DNA from: Mucilaginibacter sp.
GTDB lineage: Bacteria > Bacteroidota > Bacteroidia > Sphingobacteriales > Sphingobacteriaceae
DNA length: 37,067 nucleotides
Direction of reading: 5' to 3'
Assembly (NCBI RefSeq): GCF_028288225.1
Contig: NZ_JAQBOC010000004.1
Coordinates: forward strand, 1 to 37,067
Below the pieces are notes generated by a model. The model did no database searches and had not been told where the DNA came from. It saw only the letters and a list, made by a program, of their open reading frames with translations. Shown in pieces: positions 31,390 to 37,067 of the stretch. The translations under genes were made by a program, and so were the position numbers. How positions within the stretch are numbered: position 1 is the first letter of the stretch; every line of letters starts with the position of its first letter.

Positions 31390-32724
31390 ATGATAAAACG
31401 GCTCTTAATTTTATTACTTCTTTTAAATACCTCTTTTTTAAATGCGCAAACCATTAAAACCGATGTGCTTGTTGTAGGCAACAGCGCCAGCGGGATTGCC
31501 TCAGCTATCCAATGCGGCCGCAGTAAGGTAAAAACAGTACTGGCTGACAATGGCTTTAAGATAGGCGGTGGCACGCTTGAAGGCCAGATGCTTGTTTTAG
31601 ATGCCGGCAATAATATTCCATCAGGCATTTGGGGCGAATTTCGCAAACATGTAAGGGAGCTTTACAGCAAAACCCCCGGGTATGATACTGCACAAAACGC
31701 TGCAATAAAGTTTGAACCCGGCGCCGGAACAGCTATCCTGAAAAAAATTACCGATACCGTAAAAAAACTCACCGTATATCAAAACGCCATATTCAGCGCC
31801 ATTAAAAAAGACGGCGACCGCTGGGAAGTAAGCCTCATACAAAACGGGAAAACCATTACAGTTAAGGCAAGGGTGGTTATTGATGCCACCGAAGCAGGGG
31901 CCGTTGCCACAAAAGCAGGGGCAAAATTTTACGATACTTTTGACAACCATGCAGATAACAGCAACACAAAACTCTACCGCACGTCAATTGCCACCGGCGA
32001 GGCATTGCCGGGGCAATTATATAATGACGCTAATACACCTAAGCTTAATTATCCGCAATATCCCGCTTTTTGTATCCCCGTTAATGCTGTTTTAGTAAAG
32101 GATGCTGATAATATCCTGGTTACTGAGAAGGCGCTGCCGGGAGATAGGAACATTCAATATTTACCCCTGCAGCTTCAGTTGGGGCAGGGTGTTGGCACTG
32201 TGGCTGCTTTTTGCGCCTTTTTTAAAACCACCACCAAACATTTAAATGTAAGAACAATACAGGGTGAGCTCTTGGATTTTAAAGGATCTTTGTTACCCTT
32301 TACAGATCTCAGCCAAAATGACCCTGCATGGCGGGCGGTTCAGCAGGTGTGCTCAACCGGCATGTTACGGGGCAGCCAGCAAAATGCAGCTTTTGTTTTT
32401 ATGCCCGATTCGGCTGTTAGCACTAATGAAGTAAAGCCCGTTTTAACAGAGATATATACCCGGGCATTTTTATGGTTCAATAAGGAAAAGCCTGGCGAAA
32501 TGTTTACCGTAGGTAACGCTATATCATTCATCAGCGACTATACCCTGACCGAGCCGCAGCTATTGATCAAAAGCATGCAAAAAGCATGGAAAGCCCAATA
32601 TAAATTCAAGTCAGACTTCGACCTTAAGCGCCCCATCTCCCGAAGGGAATTTGCCGTATTGGCAAACCGCTTTTTAAACCCTTTTGCCAGAACGGTGGAT
32701 TTAAGCGGAAGGCTGGTGAATTAA
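31390..32724 (+). CDS. Exported FAD-dependent oxidoreductase
   Basis: A 444-residue protein with a signal peptide (MIKRLLILLLLLNTSFLNAQ), then a Rossmann opening TDVLVVGNSASGIASAIQCGRSKVKTVLAD. The dinucleotide loop reads GNSASG instead of GxGxxG/A, but the beta-alpha-beta pattern and terminal acidic residue are intact. GGGTLEGQMLVLD is the second FAD contact typical of the FAD_oxidored (PF12831) group, and VKARVVIDATEAGAVATKAGAKF closes the motif. Relatives are secreted with unknown substrates, often near carbohydrate genes. About 100 residues of C-terminal helix-rich sequence follow. Confidence 0.85.
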   Translation: MIKRLLILLLLLNTSFLNAQTIKTDVLVVGNSASGIASAIQCGRSKVKTVLADNGFKIGGGTLEGQMLVLDAGNNIPSGIWGEFRKHVRELYSKTPGYDTAQNAAIKFEPGAGTAILKKITDTVKKLTVYQNAIFSAIKKDGDRWEVSLIQNGKTITVKARVVIDATEAGAVATKAGAKFYDTFDNHADNSNTKLYRTSIATGEALPGQLYNDANTPKLNYPQYPAFCIPVNAVLVKDADNILVTEKALPGDRNIQYLPLQLQLGQGVGTVAAFCAFFKTTTKHLNVRTIQGELLDFKGSLLPFTDLSQNDPAWRAVQQVCSTGMLRGSQQNAAFVFMPDSAVSTNEVKPVLTEIYTRAFLWFNKEKPGEMFTVGNAISFISDYTLTEPQLLIKSMQKAWKAQYKFKSDFDLKRPISRREFAVLANRFLNPFARTVDLSGRLVN

Positions 32725-32741
32725 ATTAATATGGTCAAAGT

Positions 32742-32773
32742 GTTCCGGAATTGCCTTTTTGCAGTTCCGGAAC
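32742..32773. terminator. Hairpin after the FAD oxidoreductase gene
   Basis: GTTCCGGAA (32742-32750) pairs perfectly with TTCCGGAAC (32765-32773), extended by TGC/GCA inside, around a T-rich loop. It lies 18 bp after the stop and before the convergent thiL gene. There is no U-tract, so it may be bidirectional or act as a 3' stabiliser. Confidence 0.5.
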
Positions 32774-32865
32774 GATGTGGCCAATGGCTTCGGAATTTTC
32801 ACCTTTCTATTTGTTCTTTATAGTATGAGATAACCGGAGATGATGTGATTGGCGGCCGTGCCCCT

Positions 32866-33912
32866 TCAGGAAGCCGGTTTAAACGCGTTCCATCCCTGTG
32901 CGGTTAACGCATGTACCACACCTCCTTTTGTAATTAAGTTACAGCCTGCTGAAGGCTCGGTAATATAGCCGATGATGGTGATGTCCATTTTAAACTTGAT
33001 CTTATCGTAGTCGGCTTGTTTAACGGTGAAGAGGAGCTCGTAGTCTTCGCCGCCGCTCAGGGCGCAAACGGTTGGGTCCAGGTTAAATTCGCGGGCGGTA
33101 TCAAAGGTCATTGGGTCAAGCGGGATCTTTTCCTCATATAAATTACAGCCCTTATTACTTTGCTTGCAGATGTGCAGCAGTTCGGATGCCAGGCCGTCTG
33201 ATATATCTATCATTGCGGTTGGTTTTACCTCAATTTCTTTCAGCAGATCAACAATATCCCTGCGGGCCTCGGGTTTCAGCTGGCGTTCAACTATATAATC
33301 TTTCCCTTCCAGGTCGGGCTGAATGTTTGGATTTTCCAGGTAGATCAGTTTCTCACGTTCAAGCAGCTGCAAGCCGGTATATGCTCCGCCCAGGTCACCC
33401 GATACGCAGATCAGGTCGCCATCTTCGGCGCCATTACGGTAAACCACATCCTTTTCATCGGCATAACCAATTGATGTTACGCTAATAACCAGGCCCTGCT
33501 TTGACGATGAGGTATCACCACCCACCAGGTCGATATTATATTTATCGCAGGCCAGGTAAATGCCTTCGTACAATTCCTCAACTGCTTCGAGCGGAAATTT
33601 GCTGCTGATCCCGATTGAAACCGTAACCTGCGATGCTGTACCATTCATGGCATAAATATCACTAAGGTTTACCTGGATTGCTTTGTATCCCAAATGTTTT
33701 AACGGGGTATATGCAAGATCGAAGTGGATCCCTTCCAGCAAAAGATCTGTAGAAACCAATGTTTTCTTTCCTTCAAAATCAAGCACGGCGGCATCGTCGC
33801 CAACACCTTTGGTGGTGCTTTTTTGCGCGATCTTTATATTTTTTGTGAGATGGTTTATTAATCCAAATTCTCCCAGTTGCTCTATATTGGTTCTTTCCTC
33901 GTTTTCAAACAT
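32866..33912 (-). CDS. thiL: Thiamine-monophosphate kinase
   Basis: About 348 residues from ATG 33912 (MFENEERTNIEQLGEFGLI), preferred over 33936 because ThiL begins with the xxLGEFGLI helix. It makes thiamine diphosphate from thiamine monophosphate with ATP. Motifs: GVGDDAAVLDFEGKKTLVSTDLLLEGIHFDL (metal and phosphate binding), DLVGGDTSSSKQGLVISVTSIG, ICVSGDLGGAYTGLQLL, MIDISDGLASELLHIC and CALSGGEDYELLFTV. All ATP-grasp-like PurM-fold landmarks are present. No other thiamine gene or TPP riboswitch is visible beside it. Confidence 0.95.
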   Translation of the reverse strand: MFENEERTNIEQLGEFGLINHLTKNIKIAQKSTTKGVGDDAAVLDFEGKKTLVSTDLLLEGIHFDLAYTPLKHLGYKAIQVNLSDIYAMNGTASQVTVSIGISSKFPLEAVEELYEGIYLACDKYNIDLVGGDTSSSKQGLVISVTSIGYADEKDVVYRNGAEDGDLICVSGDLGGAYTGLQLLEREKLIYLENPNIQPDLEGKDYIVERQLKPEARRDIVDLLKEIEVKPTAMIDISDGLASELLHICKQSNKGCNLYEEKIPLDPMTFDTAREFNLDPTVCALSGGEDYELLFTVKQADYDKIKFKMDITIIGYITEPSAGCNLITKGGVVHALTAQGWNAFKPAS

Positions 33913-33924
33913 ATTTTTTTTATT

Positions 33925-34090
33925 TAATGATTTCACTGATTTTGAAGAGTGATCTCACTGATTATTTATAGGATTATATCGATTTTTTTTGATTGCACCG
34001 ATTAAAGGGGTGATATTATTTCTTCTTTAAAAAATCTCGCAATCTGTCAGCTTATTATCCGCCGGAGGCGGGAAAAATTTTTTGGTTTTA
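33925..34090. repeat. Short-period repeats and REP copy 1
   Basis: gatttcactgatttt and gattgcaccgatt units (33930-34008) repeat loosely. Then from 34028 to 34090 runs a 60-bp unit with aatctgtcagctta, the 13-nt hairpin CCGCCGGAGGCGG (34059-34071) and aaaaattttttgg. The same unit recurs at 36173-36240. Confidence 0.75.
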
Positions 34091-34112
34091 GGGTCGCCCA
34101 TTTAAACCACCG

Positions 34113-34265
34113 CGTCATTGCGAGGAACGAAGCAAACTCCGCGCAGGACAATCCCGGACCTTTATCCTAAAAAGGAAGAAGAAGCCGCAAGCTAATATTC
34201 GCCACATAGCTTCAGCACTCGCTGATTTGCATAACTCAGCGTTTGCTTCGTTTCCCGCAATGACG
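34113..34265. repeat. MITE-like inverted repeat element, ~153 bp
   Basis: CGTCATTGCGAGGAACGAAG (34113-34132) faces CTTCGTTTCCCGCAATGACG (34246-34265). The arms extend 23 nt and differ at two bases. The middle ~105 bp is unrelated. The core cgtcattgcgaggaacgaag is a repeat seen widely in bacterial genomes. The AT-rich 34266-34457 stretch after it holds the lipoprotein promoter; I see no exact consensus. Confidence 0.8.
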
Positions 34266-34457
34266 AAGTTTAATTTTCCGCAAAAATACGAAAGCTAAAG
34301 GCAATTACATTATTTACTGTAAAACAGCTATTGCAACCTGCAGGTTGTCGCTTGTCTTATTTCATGGGTTATTATCTTAATATTAATATAATAATTAATA
34401 AACACTTTTTAAGATAATAATATTGAATTTTAGATAAATAAATTTAAACCTTAAATT

Positions 34458-36071
34458 ATGAAAATTTCTACACAACTGCTTTATCCCGCAATTGTTATTG
34501 CATTATCGGGATCATTACTTACCAGCTGTAAAAAAGGCAGCGACCTTCAGTCAAAAACGCCTCAAAAAGAAATCGCGGTAAACTCAGCCAGCAAATTACA
34601 TTTGGATGCTGTTTCGCTAACTGAAGATTTTGAAGTCGGCGCTACCAGTCCAAAAACTGCTTATGATGTTTCACCAGCAGGATCAAGCGGCGGCGACAAT
34701 GTTACCATACATAGCCGCTTGTGGAACATGTACGATGCACTTATTGGTAATTTAAGCGGCGATCTGAAAAATGGCGCATGGGCCGGCCGGATCCGTAACA
34801 CCGGTAAAATCACCATGCTTTTTGATGTTACTACCGGCATTAGCACCGTAACAATTAAACACGGCACCTACGGATCTGATGGTGCAAGCACCTGGGGTTT
34901 ATGGTATTCAACAAATGGCGGCAGTACCTGGACCCAAAGCGGGGGCAATGTAACTACCACAACTACGCTGCAAACACAATCATTTACTATAAATGTTACC
35001 GGCAGCGCCCGTTTAGAGATCCGGAAACTTACCGGCGGAACAAATAGGGTAGATATTGATGACATCAACATAAATGACAATGGCGGCGGCGGTGGCGGCA
35101 CCGTTTTAACCGGAAAAAAATTCCTTTTTGATGCTACCAAGTATGAAAATGCAGGCAGCGCCGACTGGCAGATTGATGCAGACGGAACAGAAAATGTTCC
35201 TCTTTACACAGGCGGTACTACGGTTGAAACCAAAGCGCAGCGGATCCCAACACCGTCATACACAGGCATCACTTCAACAACAGCTGAAACTTATTGGAAG
35301 GGCGCTTCATCTTCATGGGCCGTTGCATTGGTTAAAGATGGTGAGCTTGTTGAAACCCTGCCCGTGGGTACCGCAATTACTTATGGCAACGCCGCTAATC
35401 CGCAGGATTTGAGCAATTATGATGTTTATGTGGTAATTGAGCCTAACCGTTTATTCACGGCTGCTGAAAAAACTGCGATAATGAATTTTGTTTCAAATGG
35501 CGGCGGATTAATGATGGTTTGCGACCATACTGCAGCAACAACCGGCGGTACGGATGCAAACGGCTATAATCCTTCGGACAGGGATGGTGACGGATTTGAC
35601 TCTCCCCGGGTATGGAATGACCTGATGACCAATAACGGCATCAACAATAATAAGCCTTTCGGTTTTAATATTGACTATATAGACATCAATGAACAACCAA
35701 CCAGCAATGTTTATACAGGTACCGACGTCAATGCGCAAAAAGTATTAAACGGCGCGGCTGGGACTGCTTCAAAACTTGCTTTTTATAATGGGACTACGGC
35801 TACTTTATTCCCCGCTCAAAACGCAACAGTTCAGGGCCTTTTCTGGCGCAGCAGCAGTACAAACGGTGGCACAACGGGCGTAATGGCACTGCTATCAACT
35901 TACGGTACAGGCCGGGTAGTATTTATTGGTGACAGCTCGCCTGCGGATGATGGTACAGGTGATACCGGAGATAGCTTATTTAACGGCTGGTCTGGCGATG
36001 CACCGTCAGGCTTTACATCACACCCGGCATTTCATCTCAATGCTTCTTTATGGTTAGCTAAAGCGCAATAA
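34458..36071 (+). CDS. Two-domain secreted lipoprotein
   Basis: A 537-residue protein. The lipoprotein signal has lipobox LLTSC with Cys24, followed by KKGSD, so it is likely outer-membrane anchored. Residues ~55-205 form a beta-sandwich opening LTEDFEVGATSPKTAY, of a type I associate with secreted Bacteroidota nucleases. After a glycine linker (DNGGGGGGT) residues ~220-537 resemble a class-I glutamine amidotransferase-like fold: GKKFLFDATKYENAGSADWQI, LSNYDVYVVIEPNRLFTAAEKTAIMNFVSNGGGLMMVCDHT and GRVVFIGDSSPADDG. There the usual Cys nucleophile position is not obvious. It may bind or process extracellular polymer. The closest function is unknown. Confidence 0.75.
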   Translation: MKISTQLLYPAIVIALSGSLLTSCKKGSDLQSKTPQKEIAVNSASKLHLDAVSLTEDFEVGATSPKTAYDVSPAGSSGGDNVTIHSRLWNMYDALIGNLSGDLKNGAWAGRIRNTGKITMLFDVTTGISTVTIKHGTYGSDGASTWGLWYSTNGGSTWTQSGGNVTTTTTLQTQSFTINVTGSARLEIRKLTGGTNRVDIDDININDNGGGGGGTVLTGKKFLFDATKYENAGSADWQIDADGTENVPLYTGGTTVETKAQRIPTPSYTGITSTTAETYWKGASSSWAVALVKDGELVETLPVGTAITYGNAANPQDLSNYDVYVVIEPNRLFTAAEKTAIMNFVSNGGGLMMVCDHTAATTGGTDANGYNPSDRDGDGFDSPRVWNDLMTNNGINNNKPFGFNIDYIDINEQPTSNVYTGTDVNAQKVLNGAAGTASKLAFYNGTTATLFPAQNATVQGLFWRSSSTNGGTTGVMALLSTYGTGRVVFIGDSSPADDGTGDTGDSLFNGWSGDAPSGFTSHPAFHLNASLWLAKAQ

Positions 36072-36107
36072 GATTTTTTTTTTCGGATTACACCGATTAT
36101 TAGATTG

Positions 36108-36148
36108 ATTACACCGATTGTCGAGGGGATGGTCGGTGTAATTTTTTT
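36108..36148 (+). terminator. Rho-independent terminator of the lipoprotein gene
   Basis: ATTACACCGA (36108-36117) pairs perfectly with TCGGTGTAAT (36133-36142) over a 15-nt loop, followed by seven T. It lies 37 bp after the stop. The left arm is one unit of the GATTACACCGATT repeat, so a repeat seems to have been recruited as a terminator. Confidence 0.85.
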
Positions 36149-36172
36149 ATTCACATTTCCACATTTTTATTT

Positions 36173-36240
36173 AAAAAAATCGCGCAATCTGTCAGCTTAA
36201 TATCCGCCGGAGGCGGGAAAAATTTTTTGGATTTTAGCGG
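36173..36240. repeat. REP copy 2 flanking the lipoprotein gene
   Basis: It matches 34028-34090 almost base for base, including aatctgtcagcttaatatcc and CCGCCGGAGGCGG (36204-36216). Downstream, GCTCC-CCGA-GGAGC (36257-36270) and GTGTAAAC/GTTTACAC (36278-36316) form further hairpins. No gene lies in 36072-36422. Confidence 0.8.
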
Positions 36241-36422
36241 GGGGATTAAAAAGAAAGCTCCCCGAGGAGCTCCAGGTGTGTAAACATCTTTTTTAATTTT
36301 TAGTTGGCGTTTACACTTTTCACGGTGGCTTTAAGTATAAAAATAAACGGTAGTGTCTCAGTTTGAAAATAAATATTTTAGTTAACCCGTTTGACTAACG
36401 CCTTTTCTAAAAAGATGGAAAA

Positions 36423-37067
36423 TCATTGCATGCTATTGCGCCGCACTTTGTGCTGCTTCCCATCAGATTTGCGGATGTCTTTTGCCTTATCAAAAGTTGC
36501 CAAACAACTATCCAGCGGTTGACCTTGTTTATAAATGCAGTCGCAGAAAACTTCGCAAGCCGCGGGGTTTTTGATGGAAGCACATTGATTTCTGCATTCA
36601 GCTTCAGAGTTGCCCGGTACGATCTCATATAAATAGTAAGTACCGACAATGATAATGGCTAAGATTGCGAAGGAACCTCCAAAAAATATGATCCGAAGGC
36701 GTCTGCCCAGGGGCTTTTTTAATACATGAGGTTCCGTTTTGGGCTGCTTAAATGGCAAAATGTGTTTTAAACGGTCATAGTCCCAAATTAGTAAAAACAA
36801 GCTTGCCAATAACATCATCGTGACGCCCCGGGTACCGTCAAAGCGGGTAGCATAAGTCAGCACACAAATATTGACGATAAAGGAAAAATACATCAGCGCA
36901 CCGAGAAGGGATGTTCTCGGGATCAGTAATATTATAGCTTTTATGATTTGAGCAACTCCAATAAAGGTATAGTAATATCCTGTGAGATGTAAGGCATCGA
37001 AATAATGTCCTAAAGGGTTATTGGACGGCAGGCCTGCGGCGAATCGTTCACCCATGATTTTAATATA
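36423..37067 (-). CDS. DoxX-like membrane protein with Cys-rich tail (5' partial)
   Basis: The frame is open to the window edge. ATG 37055 gives 210 residues, but DoxX relatives usually have one more N-terminal helix before GERFAAGLP, so the true start is probably outside. Hydrophobic helices lie at about residues 25-47, 50-70, 77-93 and 122-146, with YYYTFIGVAQIIKAIILLIPR matching the DoxX/quinol-oxidase-like fold. After the last helix a ~45-residue segment holds seven cysteines (ECRNQCASIKNPAACEVFCDC, then C), which looks extracytoplasmic and disulphide-bonded or metal-binding. It has no domain I recognise. Confidence 0.75.
   Translation of the reverse strand, partial: YIKIMGERFAAGLPSNNPLGHYFDALHLTGYYYTFIGVAQIIKAIILLIPRTSLLGALMYFSFIVNICVLTYATRFDGTRGVTMMLLASLFLLIWDYDRLKHILPFKQPKTEPHVLKKPLGRRLRIIFFGGSFAILAIIIVGTYYLYEIVPGNSEAECRNQCASIKNPAACEVFCDCIYKQGQPLDSCLATFDKAKDIRKSDGKQHKVRRNSMQ

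Overview
The window looks like chromosomal DNA of a Bacteroidota bacterium, most likely Sphingobacteriaceae (Mucilaginibacter or Pedobacter type). Evidence seen directly: promoters of the Bacteroidota form TTG-N19-TAnnTTTG, moderately AT-rich DNA, few purine-rich ribosome binding sites, and families typical of that group (BlaI/M56 pair, HWPGG-type membrane protein, paired periplasmic amidohydrolases, ligase-associated DEXH helicase, ATL-type MGMT homologue, GH78 rhamnosidase). The genus is inference. No rRNA, tRNA, CRISPR array, phage module or complete insertion sequence was seen.

Layout. 1-1640: tail of an unknown gene, a sterol-desaturase-family hydroxylase and an SMR transporter closely spaced, ended by a hairpin. 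1.7-4.4 kb: divergently placed blaI-M56 peptidase operon whose promoter carries a perfect 12-bp palindrome and is probably leaderless. 4.5-5.7 kb: two small orphan genes, the second bracketed by a duplicated ~155-bp hairpin element. 5.7-10.2 kb: two exported amidohydrolase-fold proteins (three amidohydrolase domains, only one with a full metal site) sharing a strong terminator. 10.3-19 kb: AraC regulator, isochorismatase-family hydrolase, trmB, alkyltransferase-like protein, two VOC proteins, AhpD-like protein, four-helix-bundle protein, 3-methyladenine glycosylase I and polA; several of these concern DNA repair. 19.1-20.1 kb: a small membrane-anchored protein preceded by a 5'-truncated copy of itself. 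20.4-23.1 kb: glgA-glgC glycogen operon with 4-bp overlap and a terminator. 23.2-26.2 kb: alpha-L-rhamnosidase and two tiny membrane proteins. 26.4-31.3 kb: DEXH helicase, flavin reductase, DinB/YfiT protein. 31.4-37 kb: secreted FAD oxidoreductase, thiL, a two-domain lipoprotein and a DoxX-like protein cut by the window edge.

The most unusual aspect is the non-coding DNA. Almost every gap over ~150 bp contains degenerate palindromic or short-period repeats, falling into about ten families. Several reach into genes: one sits inside the helicase as an in-frame ~52-residue insert, one supplies the stop codon of the AhpD-like gene, and one supplies the start codon and N-terminus of the glycosylase. 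A second class consists of 13-nt mini-hairpins (5-bp arm, 3-nt loop) whose arms change together while flanking sequence stays constant, resembling REP elements moved by RAYT-type transposases. No transposase is present here, so the mobilising enzyme would lie elsewhere. I found no clear evidence of a new multi-gene system; the repeat ecology is the best candidate for something under-described.
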